A stretch of DNA of 12,635 bases from Bacteroidales bacterium (GTDB lineage Bacteria > Bacteroidota > Bacteroidia > Bacteroidales > FEN-979). This document shows positions 1 through 7,335 of this stretch, piece by piece. The number at the start of each line of letters is the position of its first letter. The stretch's first letter is position 1. The position numbers and the translations under genes are program-made. The notes beneath the pieces are model-generated. The model had not been told where the DNA came from and searched no databases. It saw only the letters and a program-made list of their open reading frames with translations. Location: assembly GCA_023231065.1 (NCBI GenBank), contig JALNWE010000077.1, forward strand, positions 1 through 12,635, in the 5' to 3' direction.

Positions 1-54
1 GAAATACTATGAAAATCAATATACAAAACGGTAAGTAAAACCGGGTTTCTGCTA

Positions 55-69
55 TTCCGGCATCCGGAA
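55..69. other. Small stem-loop downstream of fabD
   Basis: A perfect inverted repeat with 6-bp arms (TTCCGG / CCGGAA) and a 3-nt loop lies 21 to 35 nt past the fabD stop codon. It has no adjoining T-run on either strand, so it is not a classical intrinsic terminator. It may be a 3'-end stabilising hairpin or chance. The remaining bases from 1 to 89 hold no supported gene; both forward frames that are open at the left edge close within 40 bases. Confidence 0.25.
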
Positions 70-89
70 AATTAGAGTCAGGCCCACCT

Positions 90-968
90 TCAGGCTCCTG
101 TAACCATTACATCTTTATTGATTTTGATGATCAATCCCTGAAGTACACTTCCGGGGCCTACTTCGACGAAACGGGAAGCGCCATCGGCTATCATGTGTTG
201 AATGGTTTGGGCCCAAAGGACGGGAGCGGTCAGTTGAGCGATCAGGTTCTCTTTAATTATCGCGGGATCGGGAGTTCTTTTTGCAGTTGCATTCTGATAG
301 ATCGGACAAATCGGCTGATTGATCAGGGTGGCGCTGATGGCGGTCGCTAACTCAATTCTTGCGGGTTCCATCAGGGGGGAATGGAAGGCCCCTCCGACTT
401 TCAATGGTAAAGCCCGCCTGGCGCCTGCTGCTTTTAATTGTTCACAGGCCATTTCAATTCCCCTGATGCTTCCTGATATCACCAATTGACCTGGGCTGTT
501 GTAATTGGCAGGGACAACCACTTCGCTGATGGAATTGCAGATAAGTTCAACTATTGCATCATCCAGTCCCAGAATGGCCGCCATGGTGGAAGGTTCTTTT
601 TCACAGGCTTTCTGCATGGCTTTTGCGCGGGTTGCTACCAGTTTGAGGCCATCCTCAAACGACAGGGCTTTGGCAGCTACAAGGGCGGAAAATTCGCCCA
701 ACGAATGGCCTGCCACCATATCCGGTTGAAAGGTTTCGCCCATGGAAGCAGCGAGGATCACGGAATGTAAAAAGATAGCAGGTTGCGTTACTTTGGTTTG
801 ACGCAAGTCTTCATCTGTACCAGAAAACATCAGATCCGTAATCCGGAAACCTAAGATTTCATTGGCTTTTTCAAATAGCTGCCGGGCTAAAGGAGAGCGG
901 TCGTAAAGATCCTTGCCCATGCCTGCAAATTGAGCTCCCTGTCCGGGAAATACATATCCATTCATCAT
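90..968 (-). CDS. fabD: Malonyl-CoA:acyl carrier protein transacylase FabD
   Basis: Transfers the malonyl group from coenzyme A to acyl carrier protein, supplying the extender unit for cytoplasmic type II fatty acid synthesis. The 292-residue length is usual for FabD. Visible family motifs are the N-terminal PGQGAQ (Gln10 in the oxyanion region), the nucleophile elbow GHSLGEFS with Ser89, Arg114 in the position that binds the malonyl carboxylate, the catalytic His196 in GGAFHSPLM, and Gln245 near the C-terminus, followed by EVGPGSVLQGL. The ferredoxin-like subdomain falls at about residues 125 to 190. The start is one of two adjacent ATG codons; no ribosome binding site is visible. It follows the Bax-inhibitor gene after 82 nt on the same strand, and I see no exact -7 box in that gap, so it may be read through from upstream. 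No other fab genes are in view. Family identity is near certain. Confidence 0.97.
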   Translation of the reverse strand: MMNGYVFPGQGAQFAGMGKDLYDRSPLARQLFEKANEILGFRITDLMFSGTDEDLRQTKVTQPAIFLHSVILAASMGETFQPDMVAGHSLGEFSALVAAKALSFEDGLKLVATRAKAMQKACEKEPSTMAAILGLDDAIVELICNSISEVVVPANYNSPGQLVISGSIRGIEMACEQLKAAGARRALPLKVGGAFHSPLMEPARIELATAISATLINQPICPIYQNATAKRTPDPAIIKENLIAQLTAPVLWAQTIQHMIADGASRFVEVGPGSVLQGLIIKINKDVMVTGA

Positions 969-1020
969 TTTACCGTTTACAGTTTATGATCAATTCATTG
1001 ACTGGCTTCACTATTTCCAG

Positions 1021-1044
1021 AATCCCGTATCCCCAATCCCGTAT
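1021..1044. repeat. Two-copy 10-bp direct repeat
   Basis: The 10-mer AATCCCGTAT occurs at 1021-1030 and again at 1035-1044, separated by four cytosine-rich bases (14-nt period). It sits in the gap between the Bax-inhibitor gene and fabD, next to the Bax-inhibitor stop codon. It could be a remnant of a short tandem repeat or a binding site for a dimeric factor; two copies alone do not decide. Confidence 0.5.
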
Positions 1045-1050
1045 TTGCCG

Positions 1051-1788
1051 TTATTTCCGGTCACCCAGGAAACGCAATAAAAATAAAAAGAGATTGATAA
1101 AATCCAGATATAGGGTAAGGGCCCCCAGGATACTTAATTTCCTGGTATTCCCGGCTCCGTATTCCCCGGCCCCTGCACCGATTCGTTTCAGGCGCTGCAC
1201 ATCGTACGCGGTCAGCCCGGTGAAAATTAAAACACCGATGATGCTGATGATATAATCCATGGCGCTGCTGTTCATAAAAAAATTGATCAGCATGGCAACC
1301 AACAGTCCGATCAATCCCATCATCATGATCGACCCGAATTTAGTAAGATCGGTCTTGGTCGTATAGCCGGTCACCGCCATAACCCCAAACATTACGCCTG
1401 TAACGGCAAAGGTCTTGTAAACCGATGCTGAAGTATAAACCACTAAGATAAAACTGAGGCTCATTCCCATCAGGACGGAATAGGCTATGAAAAGAAGTGT
1501 CAATATGGCAGGTGACAATCGCTGGAACCCAAATGACATCAACAGTACAAATCCAATCGGAGCAAGGGTTACAAACCACCCTAACCCTGTCAAACCACCC
1601 GTTTGAGCATTAAAAAGGGTCCGGATCAGCGACTCGGAGGAAGCAAACCAATAAGATGTGACAGCAGTCACGATCATGGCCAGTGTCATCCACCCAAATA
1701 CCTGGGTCATGAACGATTTTGCGACAACAACCGGCTGGTTTCCCTGTTGTGTTGTAAAAAATCCACTGTTATTTGTTTGTTCAAACAT
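1051..1788 (-). CDS. Bax inhibitor-1 / YccA family membrane protein
   Basis: A 245-residue integral inner-membrane protein of the BI-1 (TMBIM/YccA) family. About seven hydrophobic segments are visible, at roughly 28-48, 70-87, 93-115, 125-142, 152-172, 178-196 and 217-240, after a polar 25-residue N-terminus. The conserved C-terminal signature is present, with Asp196 in TGLTAYDVQRLK and Asp229 in LYLDFINLF. In the characterised Bacillus homologue YetJ, an equivalent aspartate pair gates a pH-sensitive calcium leak; E. coli YccA modulates the FtsH protease. Which role applies here cannot be read from sequence. The ATG has a real Shine-Dalgarno sequence (AGGAGA, 7-nt spacing), rare in this window, and a -7 box further upstream, so it is probably its own transcription unit with possible read-through into fabD. 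Confidence 0.93.
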   Translation of the reverse strand: MFEQTNNSGFFTTQQGNQPVVVAKSFMTQVFGWMTLAMIVTAVTSYWFASSESLIRTLFNAQTGGLTGLGWFVTLAPIGFVLLMSFGFQRLSPAILTLLFIAYSVLMGMSLSFILVVYTSASVYKTFAVTGVMFGVMAVTGYTTKTDLTKFGSIMMMGLIGLLVAMLINFFMNSSAMDYIISIIGVLIFTGLTAYDVQRLKRIGAGAGEYGAGNTRKLSILGALTLYLDFINLFLFLLRFLGDRK

Positions 1789-1795
1789 TTTTATT

Positions 1796-1801
1796 TCTCC
1801 T
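1796..1801 (-). promoter_or_regulatory. Shine-Dalgarno site of the Bax-inhibitor-1 gene
   Basis: AGGAGA on the minus strand, 7 nt before the ATG at 1788. It fixes that start. It stands out because the other genes checked here (fabD, bactofilin, atpZ-like, DUF4421 gene, M23 gene, rseP) show no purine-rich site at this spacing, as is usual in Bacteroidota. Confidence 0.7.
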
Positions 1802-1825
1802 ATAATTAATCGTTTTAAAACAATT

Positions 1826-1833
1826 CAAAATTA
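1826..1833 (-). promoter_or_regulatory. Predicted -7 promoter box for the Bax-inhibitor-1 gene
   Basis: TAATTTTG on the minus strand matches the Bacteroidota -7 consensus TAnnTTTG exactly. It lies in the 70-bp gap after folE and would give a leader of about 30 nt. No TTTG -33 element is seen at 19 to 21 bp, so the call rests on the -7 box and position. Confidence 0.4.
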
Positions 1834-1858
1834 AAAGTCAAGTGATAAATTTTGATTT

Positions 1859-2524
1859 CTAATGGAGTTTCGTCCCGATCAGGTGCAGAAACTCTGCCCT
1901 GGTTTTATCTCTTTCAAAGGCGCCGATGAAATCGGATGTCGTTGTATAAGAATTTTGTTTTTGAACACCCCGCATGGCCATACACAAATGTTGTGCCTCA
2001 ATGACAACTGCCACCCCGAGAGGTTTTAAAGTATCATTGATGGCCTCTTTAATTTGCATTGTCAGCCTTTCCTGAACCTGAAGACGGCGGGCATAGATTT
2101 CCACAACCCGTGCGATCTTGCTTAAGCCGGTAATATACTTATCGGGAATATATGCCACATGTGCTTTACCAATGAAAGGGACCATGTGATGTTCACACAG
2201 TGAATAGATTTCAATATCTTTCACAATCACCATTTCACGATAGTCTTCGCGAAATTTGGCAGAACTCAGGATTTCTTTCGGATCCAGGTTATAGCCCTGG
2301 GTCAAAAACTGGATGGCTTTGGCTACCCGGATGGGCGTTTTAAGAAGTCCTTCCCGGTCGGGATTTTCGCCGATCAGCCGGAGTATTTCCTTGTAATGAA
2401 CTGCCAGTTCTTCTGTTGTCTGGGAATCAAATTCTTCCACTAATTCGTAGTTCGTTTTTCTTTCTGATGCCATGGGAAATGTATTAACAGACCAGTTTCC
2501 TACTTTCCTGACTGGATGATCCAT
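1859..2524 (-). CDS. folE: GTP cyclohydrolase I FolE
   Basis: Converts GTP to 7,8-dihydroneopterin triphosphate, the first step of tetrahydrofolate synthesis and a source of queuosine precursors. The enzyme is a cytoplasmic, zinc-dependent homodecamer (type IA). All expected residues are visible: zinc ligands Cys110 and His113 in SLCEHHMVPF, catalytic His112, His179 and the third zinc ligand Cys181 in EAQHLCMAMRG, plus the substrate-binding SKIARVVE stretch at 135-142 and NPDREGLLKTP at 54-64. With this start the numbering coincides with that of the E. coli enzyme (222 residues). A second ATG at 2473 would give 204 residues and lose only a poorly conserved N-terminal tail, so the start is not certain. 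An exact -7 box sits 16 nt upstream of the first ATG. Its placement between a DUF4421 gene and the Bax-inhibitor gene does not suggest a functional link. Confidence 0.97.
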   Translation of the reverse strand: MDHPVRKVGNWSVNTFPMASERKTNYELVEEFDSQTTEELAVHYKEILRLIGENPDREGLLKTPIRVAKAIQFLTQGYNLDPKEILSSAKFREDYREMVIVKDIEIYSLCEHHMVPFIGKAHVAYIPDKYITGLSKIARVVEIYARRLQVQERLTMQIKEAINDTLKPLGVAVVIEAQHLCMAMRGVQKQNSYTTTSDFIGAFERDKTRAEFLHLIGTKLH

Positions 2525-2540
2525 CTTATGATTCAGGGAA

Positions 2541-2548
2541 CAAAGATA
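2541..2548 (-). promoter_or_regulatory. Predicted -7 promoter box for folE
   Basis: TATCTTTG on the minus strand, an exact match to TAnnTTTG, lies directly after the stop codon of the DUF4421 gene. Transcription would begin about 10 nt before the first folE ATG, or about 60 nt before the internal ATG at 2473, which makes the internal start a live alternative. No clear -33 element is seen. Confidence 0.4.
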
Positions 2549-3580
2549 CTATTTTTTCTTTTTCCGGAACCAGTTGAACCGGGTCCCGCCCCAGATACGG
2601 TATTGGGCAACATCATAATTGAAAAACGTATTGGATGGATTATCGGGAAAATCAGTAGGGCTTCCCTGGACCGAACATCCAACGAACCATTTATCGGAGT
2701 TATAACCAAAAGCAAAGAGGCCATTTAGCTGAAACGAGAATTCATCCGCGATAAAATCATTTGTTTTGGTATTATAAGAGTAATATTGCCAGAAAACGCC
2801 GGCAAAAAGGTTTATTGTTAAATATAAATTTTTCAGAAACACGAAAGTATAACTGTAACCCGGCGAAAGGCCAAAGGAGTACATGTCAGCATTGACCACC
2901 CTGTCGGTAACCGGGATGTTTGCTTCATCAACAATTTCCTGCGGGATTATTCCAGAAGGGGATAAAATGCGGGAGAAAAGGATTGAAGGCCGGATAATAA
3001 TGCTACCAGCGCTTTTTATCTGTCGTTCATTCTGGATGAAAGCGGCCCGGATTGAAAACCTGCGGGCATTATAGATCCAGTAAGTAGAAACCCCCAGTGA
3101 AAATGAAGACATTTCAGGTAAAAGGTAACGCGTTCCGTCTTTTTTGATAGCATTGAAAATATAAAACCCTTTAAAGTTCTGTAAAAATATCTCTGCAGCA
3201 AGGGCGCGGCCGAACGCATTGATCCGGAGATCGACAAAAGAAGTTCTGCCATATTTATCAGTACTCCATTTAACGAAGGGGTTTTCGATGGAAAGGCCAA
3301 GGCCAAACCACTTCCAGAACCCGGCAATGCCCATCCGGATGTTGACATTGGGTTTATATACAATTTTGGCGCCCTGATCAGGATTGAGCACAAAGGTGGC
3401 ATTCTGAAAAAGAAGATAAAGCCTGCCGGTTATTTTTTCAGTATAATCCTCAATATAATTACTGTCAGCCGGAGCTGAAGGGAATTGTGGGTTCAGTGAA
3501 TTATCCTGCCCCATTGAATGAACAGGATTCGACAAAATCAAAACAAATACCATTCCGGTAAACCAGATCCTACAGCCCAT
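2549..3580 (-). CDS. DUF4421 family envelope protein
   Basis: A 343-residue protein that I recognise as the Bacteroidota-restricted DUF4421 family, for which no function is established. A signal peptide covers about residues 1-24 (hydrophobic core at 5-17, likely type I peptidase cleavage after SMGQ). The mature chain starts with a polar linker and then the family-typical stretches: YIEDYTEKITGRLYL at 42-56, VYKPN at 74-78, a WFGLGLSIENPF segment near 91-102, FKGFY at 136-140, and an AGSIII stretch near 191-196. Alternating hydrophobic and aromatic residues to the end, a WGGTRFNWF stretch and a basic tail suggest an outer-membrane beta-barrel; that is inference. It starts 2 nt after the stop codon of the AtpI-like gene, so co-translation or shared mRNA is likely; a second promoter may lie inside that gene. 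It occupies the place where atpB might be expected. Confidence 0.8.
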   Translation of the reverse strand: MGCRIWFTGMVFVLILSNPVHSMGQDNSLNPQFPSAPADSNYIEDYTEKITGRLYLLFQNATFVLNPDQGAKIVYKPNVNIRMGIAGFWKWFGLGLSIENPFVKWSTDKYGRTSFVDLRINAFGRALAAEIFLQNFKGFYIFNAIKKDGTRYLLPEMSSFSLGVSTYWIYNARRFSIRAAFIQNERQIKSAGSIIIRPSILFSRILSPSGIIPQEIVDEANIPVTDRVVNADMYSFGLSPGYSYTFVFLKNLYLTINLFAGVFWQYYSYNTKTNDFIADEFSFQLNGLFAFGYNSDKWFVGCSVQGSPTDFPDNPSNTFFNYDVAQYRIWGGTRFNWFRKKKK

Positions 3581-3582
3581 TT

Positions 3583-3987
3583 TTATTGGGTGGAAGTCCC
3601 GGATTCAGGCTTCCGGGTTTTGCCGACAATGAGTACTACTTCGAAAATAGTGTAACAAAGATAGAGAATAAAAAAGCCTAGCATGAAAGGGATTGCATCG
3701 GAGCGGTTGGTGAAAACATAAGTGATCATCACCAAAATATAAACCATCAATTTCAGAAAGGTCACAAGGAGATAAGTGTTGATAAACCGATTGATTTTTT
3801 TTTTCATCGTCCGCAGGAGGAAAAAATAGGACAACAGGGTAACTGCAATAAAAAAGAAAAACAGAAAAGGAAGGGTTGGGGAGAGATACTCTTTAGGTAT
3901 AAAAATGGCTGTTATTCCCACGAGCCCACCAAGGATCACAGAAAAGACCAGCAATTGTTTAAGGAATGAAATATAACCTGATTTCAT
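3583..3987 (-). CDS. Small four-helix membrane protein, AtpI-like
   Basis: A 134-residue hydrophobic protein with four predicted membrane helices at about 10-30, 36-58, 68-91 and 96-121, a lysine-rich loop (MKKKINRF, about 61-68) between helices 2 and 3, and a polar C-terminal tail. Length and topology resemble ATP synthase subunit I (AtpI), and it directly follows an AtpZ-like gene, as the corresponding small gene does in many Bacteroidota ATP synthase loci (my recollection of the family context). Primary sequence alone is too featureless to prove the assignment. The likely role, if it is AtpI-like, is assisting assembly of the rotor c-ring or magnesium handling. It is followed after 2 nt by the DUF4421 gene rather than by atpB. 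An exact -7 motif lies only 4 nt before its ATG, so if that promoter is used, the mRNA would be essentially leaderless or start inside the gene. Confidence 0.65.
   Translation of the reverse strand: MKSGYISFLKQLLVFSVILGGLVGITAIFIPKEYLSPTLPFLFFFFIAVTLLSYFFLLRTMKKKINRFINTYLLVTFLKLMVYILVMITYVFTNRSDAIPFMLGFFILYLCYTIFEVVLIVGKTRKPESGTSTQ
3656..3663 (-). promoter_or_regulatory. Possible intragenic -7 box for the DUF4421 gene
   Basis: TATCTTTG on the minus strand inside the AtpI-like gene, about 75 nt before the DUF4421 start codon. It is an exact TAnnTTTG match, but it lies in coding sequence and no -33 element accompanies it, so chance is quite possible. Confidence 0.2.
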
Positions 3988-3991
3988 GGCG

Positions 3992-3999
3992 CAAAGATA
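3992..3999 (-). promoter_or_regulatory. Possible -7 box abutting the AtpI-like gene
   Basis: TATCTTTG on the minus strand, ending 4 nt before the ATG at 3987, in the 37-nt gap after the AtpZ-like gene. The motif is exact, but the predicted transcript would begin at or inside the start codon. It may serve a leaderless message, serve the downstream DUF4421 gene, or be fortuitous. Confidence 0.25.
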
Positions 4000-4024
4000 A
4001 GAAAAGTGTGAAAGAGGGGCTATA

Positions 4025-4234
4025 TTACTTTTTAAGTAAATCCCTTGTTACAAAATAAATGGAAAGGAGGACAGCGGCAAGGGAGAGGACCACGGTAAAG
4101 ACAGGCTTGATATGAAGCCATTGGTCTATTTTATAACCACCCAAGACACCAGCTAAAATAATCACCAGCATCTGAACAGCCATACTGGAATACCGGGCAT
4201 ACTGGTTAAGGCTTTTCCTGGGATCTGTCAACAT
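4025..4234 (-). CDS. AtpZ/AtpI family F-type ATP synthase accessory protein
   Basis: A 69-residue protein with two membrane helices (about 17-36 and 44-63) and a short loop bearing GYKIDQWLHIKP, the pattern typical of AtpZ-type proteins (a Gly-x-x-x-Asp-x-x-Leu motif after helix 1). AtpZ proteins sit at the head of F-type ATP synthase operons and are thought to help assembly or ion supply; in some species AtpZ and AtpI form a complex. The start ATG lies inside the last codons of the bactofilin gene (29-nt overlap), so translation is probably coupled. The AtpI-like gene follows after 37 nt, but no catalytic or c-ring subunit gene is found in the window, so the proteins it would serve must be encoded elsewhere. 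Confidence 0.8.
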   Translation of the reverse strand: MLTDPRKSLNQYARYSSMAVQMLVIILAGVLGGYKIDQWLHIKPVFTVVLSLAAVLLSIYFVTRDLLKK

Positions 4235-4610
4235 TTTCGGTAAGCGGTATTTTCACCTCTTTCAGCTTGACATTATTCATCGAACATGTTCCTGAAAATT
4301 TTGCGCCGGGTTCAATGGCGAGTTTTCCGGTAATCACATCACCGCTGAATACGGCTGTTTCTTTAAAGGTAAGCAATTCACCGACTTTCACGGTGGCTTT
4401 AATTTCACCGGAAAAATCGGCATTCTGGCAAACGATTTCTCCGTCTATTTTGCCGGTTGGGCCCACCACGATCTTGCCCTGGCACTGGATCGTACCATTT
4501 AGGGTGCCATCGATACGGAAATCGCCATTGACCTGAATTTCTCCTTTTACGATAGCGCCTGGTCCCAAAATATTAATCACTGACATTTCGGGTTCTCTGT
4601 TTTTTGACAT
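4206..4610 (-). CDS. Bactofilin (polymer-forming cytoskeletal protein)
   Basis: A 134-residue bactofilin, a protein that self-assembles into nucleotide-independent filaments at the inner face of the membrane and scaffolds local cell-wall or envelope work. The central domain (about residues 14-112) shows the short beta-helix rungs of the family, with regularly spaced glycines as in KGEIQVNGDFRIDGTLNGTI and KIDGEIVCQNADFSGEIKA, ending in KFSGTCSM. Flanking tails are short and polar. The reading frame is open further upstream, but that extension is basic, low in bactofilin character and overlaps the porW end; the ATG at 4610 gives a family-like N-terminus 40 nt after the porW stop codon. A further ATG at 4586 is possible. 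It lies between porW and the AtpZ-like gene, overlapping the latter by 29 nt. The M23 peptidase upstream is a plausible partner, since bactofilins often work with M23 enzymes. Confidence 0.9.
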   Translation of the reverse strand: MSKNREPEMSVINILGPGAIVKGEIQVNGDFRIDGTLNGTIQCQGKIVVGPTGKIDGEIVCQNADFSGEIKATVKVGELLTFKETAVFSGDVITGKLAIEPGAKFSGTCSMNNVKLKEVKIPLTENVDRSQEKP

Positions 4611-4650
4611 AATCCATGAATTTTTGCCGGCGCTGATCCTGAATCCGGAT

Positions 4651-7335
4651 TTATGGCTGAGCCGGATAATTTTTTTCGAAAAAGCGAATATACTGAGAAA
4701 TATCTTTATTTCTGTAAAAAACAGGATAATTTTCCGCGGAGATGATAAAATCAAAATACTCACCTGCATTTTCCAGACGCGTAAAAATATACCTGCTGTC
4801 GCGTATCCCTAATAAGTAATTCATTGCTTTTTGACTATCTTCAAAGTTGTTCACCGTGATCATTTCCTTCTTTTCGTCTAATACCAGGCTGTTAACCATA
4901 AGGTTATCAAGGTCGTGATACCGGGTGTTGTGGTCAGAGATCTTTATTTTCAGCGCATCCACATCCACCAGGTCACTGTTTACGATAAGGACATAGAAGT
5001 GAACGGCATTAGGATCGTAGGTGTATAACTTTTCAGTCAGATCGCGGATTGTTGTCGAGTCGGTTGAAATGGCCTGGCCTTTGGAATCTTTTTGGGTCCT
5101 CAGGAAGGCCAGGACATTTTCGGCCATGGGTTTGATCTCGCTTTTAGGATAATTCTGGATAACCTTCGAAATGGCAACGACCAGAGAATCGACAACTTCA
5201 ATTTTGCCCAGCGCCAGGGCCCGGAGATAATCAAATTTGGGAAGGAGGGTACTATCGGTTTTATATAACAGGTGGGCCTGATCTGCATTGTTGAGGACCA
5301 TATAATATTGCTGGTTTGTAAATGCCTTATAAGTATCATTGTATAAATTGGAAGCATCGGATTGCCGGGCATTTATCTCCTTATAATAATTGGGATTTAC
5401 CAACAATTTCGCGTAATCGCTTTCAGGGTATTGATTAAGGATCAGATTCTTGTAAAAATCGCTTTTAGGTTGGTTTTCCAGCAAGGTATAAAGTTGGTAC
5501 AATTCATAATCCGATTGAATTTTATATTTGTTATCGGGAAACCGCTGAAGCAGGTTTTCGAAACAATCAATAGCGCCACCGTAATCCCTGAGCCCTTCTG
5601 AATAAATAAAACCAGCCTGGTAGTATGCATTTATGATTTGTTCATTCGAAGTTGACACCTGTTCTTTGGTAAAAGGGAGCTCAGTCAGGTAAAATTCCCT
5701 TTCTTTTGGATTTGTCGACTTGGCGACAGGTTTCTTTCCTTCCTGGGTGGAATCGCCGGGTGATAAAGGAACTGTATCGGTGATCTCAGTGTTTTCGGTA
5801 AAAACAACGGCATTTTTATCTGTAAGGAACCAGTTGTCCTCCAATTTCCGCCGTCCCCATTTTCGCATAAAGGTGGAAAACCCGCTTGACATGGTTGCCG
5901 GATTATAAAAATACCATCGTCCAGTAGTTGCTAAGCCACCGGTTTGCCCCTGGATACCGGTCTGACCGAAAAGATTTGCATTTTCCTGGCGGGCTATCTC
6001 CTGTTGTTTTTTCAGATTTTCATCGGCAATCAGTTTATCAATAATCCCATCAATAATCTTAAATCGTTCATCTTCTGACATTAATGCCAATCTTTGAAGG
6101 CTGTCCTGTTTGACGATTACTTGCAGATTTGTTACCAGGTCCGTCAATGTCACCGTCTTTTTCATCAGTTCCTTATACCCTAGAAATTCTTTGGGAAGGG
6201 ATTGCATGGCGCTGTCGTAATATGCTTGTGCCATGGTATATTTTTTATCTCCAAAGAAGATATCGGCCAGCTCAAGGGATGAAATGGCTTTTTGGTAATT
6301 ATTGGTACGGCTGTTGGCAACGGATTGTTTCAGGAACCCGATGCCTGCTATTGTATCAGCATCTTTCAGGGCAACGTGGGCCAAGGCATAATAGATCTGA
6401 TCAAGGAAATCTTTGTTTTTATCATCCTTGATCATACGGGTCAGTTTCTTGATAATAAATTCCCTGTCACCGGAACTGGTATCATAACATTGCGCTAGGT
6501 TGATCTTGGCGTTGAATTCCATGTCGTAGGAGGAGGCATTTTTAATCACATAGGAATACTGGCGGGAAGCCTCTTCGAATTCTCCATTACGTTGGTGGAT
6601 TTGTCCAAGGATGAAAGCGCACCGGGTCTTCATGATTTTTGGAGGTTTGAGCTCCAGGGCCCTGTCGAGATAGGGGACGGCAGCATCGTAATTTTGCTGT
6701 AGGATATAGAACTGGCCATAGGTCAGGTTCACATCGGTTTCCAGTTTATCCGGCGCTTCTCCTTTTGATATCTTACTCAGCAGCATATCCAGCATGGGTT
6801 CGGCCTTACTGAAATCCCCGAGTTGAATATTGGCCTGGGCCTGCCACAACATGGCTTCGTATTTGATCTCGTTATTGTTATAGGTTTTAATGACAAATTC
6901 AAAAGTCCGGCGCGCCATCGGATAATCCTGTTTATAGAAGTAGCATTTCCCGATCAGCATATAAGAATCGTCGATCCACTTGACATATTCCTTGCGGTTA
7001 AAGACCATGGAATGTTTGTTGATCGTCTTGGATGCCTTTTTGATCGATATATCCGCGTATTGTGTGATCTTGGCGGCGGTAGCGCGATCGCCATAGTTAT
7101 AAACCGGCAAAATCAATGAAAAGTTGTCCTTGATACCAGCCTTGTATTCCTTTATTCCCTGGCGCAGGTTATCCATCCCATTCCAATAAACATTATAGTG
7201 AGATGTCATATTATGATAGCTGCGGCGGATAAATGAATTTTTTTTGGTGGAACATCCACTTAAAAAAATCAATCCAGAGAAAATCAAAAATAATCCGGCG
7301 AGGGTATATGTCTTCGTCGATCTCAAAACAGGCAA
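4651..7335 (-). CDS. porW: Type IX secretion system lipoprotein PorW/SprE
   Basis: An 894-residue tetratricopeptide-repeat lipoprotein matching PorW (SprE in Flavobacterium), an essential T9SS component thought to link the outer-membrane translocon with the PorK/PorN rings. The N-terminus is a lipoprotein signal with lipobox LSGC and lipidated Cys28, followed by the family-typical SFIRRSYHNMTSHYNVYWNG stretch at 34-53. Helical repeats fill about residues 80-400 (for example YMARRTFEFVIK-like and YDAAVPYLDRALELK units), then a charged segment, a Gly/Gln/Thr linker, the WYFYNP and RKWGRRKLEDNW motifs near 474-502, more repeats, and a conserved-looking end. There is no in-frame ATG; the start is TTG at 7335 or TTG at 7326, and an out-of-frame ATG lies 5 nt upstream. 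It leads a block with bactofilin and AtpZ-like genes and is divergent from the M23 gene. Confidence 0.93.
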   Translation of the reverse strand: MPVLRSTKTYTLAGLFLIFSGLIFLSGCSTKKNSFIRRSYHNMTSHYNVYWNGMDNLRQGIKEYKAGIKDNFSLILPVYNYGDRATAAKITQYADISIKKASKTINKHSMVFNRKEYVKWIDDSYMLIGKCYFYKQDYPMARRTFEFVIKTYNNNEIKYEAMLWQAQANIQLGDFSKAEPMLDMLLSKISKGEAPDKLETDVNLTYGQFYILQQNYDAAVPYLDRALELKPPKIMKTRCAFILGQIHQRNGEFEEASRQYSYVIKNASSYDMEFNAKINLAQCYDTSSGDREFIIKKLTRMIKDDKNKDFLDQIYYALAHVALKDADTIAGIGFLKQSVANSRTNNYQKAISSLELADIFFGDKKYTMAQAYYDSAMQSLPKEFLGYKELMKKTVTLTDLVTNLQVIVKQDSLQRLALMSEDERFKIIDGIIDKLIADENLKKQQEIARQENANLFGQTGIQGQTGGLATTGRWYFYNPATMSSGFSTFMRKWGRRKLEDNWFLTDKNAVVFTENTEITDTVPLSPGDSTQEGKKPVAKSTNPKEREFYLTELPFTKEQVSTSNEQIINAYYQAGFIYSEGLRDYGGAIDCFENLLQRFPDNKYKIQSDYELYQLYTLLENQPKSDFYKNLILNQYPESDYAKLLVNPNYYKEINARQSDASNLYNDTYKAFTNQQYYMVLNNADQAHLLYKTDSTLLPKFDYLRALALGKIEVVDSLVVAISKVIQNYPKSEIKPMAENVLAFLRTQKDSKGQAISTDSTTIRDLTEKLYTYDPNAVHFYVLIVNSDLVDVDALKIKISDHNTRYHDLDNLMVNSLVLDEKKEMITVNNFEDSQKAMNYLLGIRDSRYIFTRLENAGEYFDFIISAENYPVFYRNKDISQYIRFFEKNYPAQP

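Noticed and set aside
1..38. Possible C-terminal end of a rightward gene at the left edge
   Set aside because: Two forward frames are open from the edge for about 10 codons before a stop, which is expected by chance, and nothing else supports a gene.
55..69. Intrinsic terminator after fabD
   Set aside because: The 6-bp hairpin is real, but no T-run follows it on the transcribed strand, so it was listed only as a stem-loop.
486..770. Forward-strand open frames of 74-94 codons opposite fabD
   Set aside because: They lie wholly antisense to fabD, have no recognisable family features and compete with a gene whose active-site residues are all present.
4611..4769. Upstream extension of the bactofilin frame to an ATG at 4769
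   Set aside because: The added 53 residues overlap the end of porW, look like antisense-free read of another frame (basic, hydrophobic, no bactofilin pattern), and the ATG at 4610 gives a family-like start.
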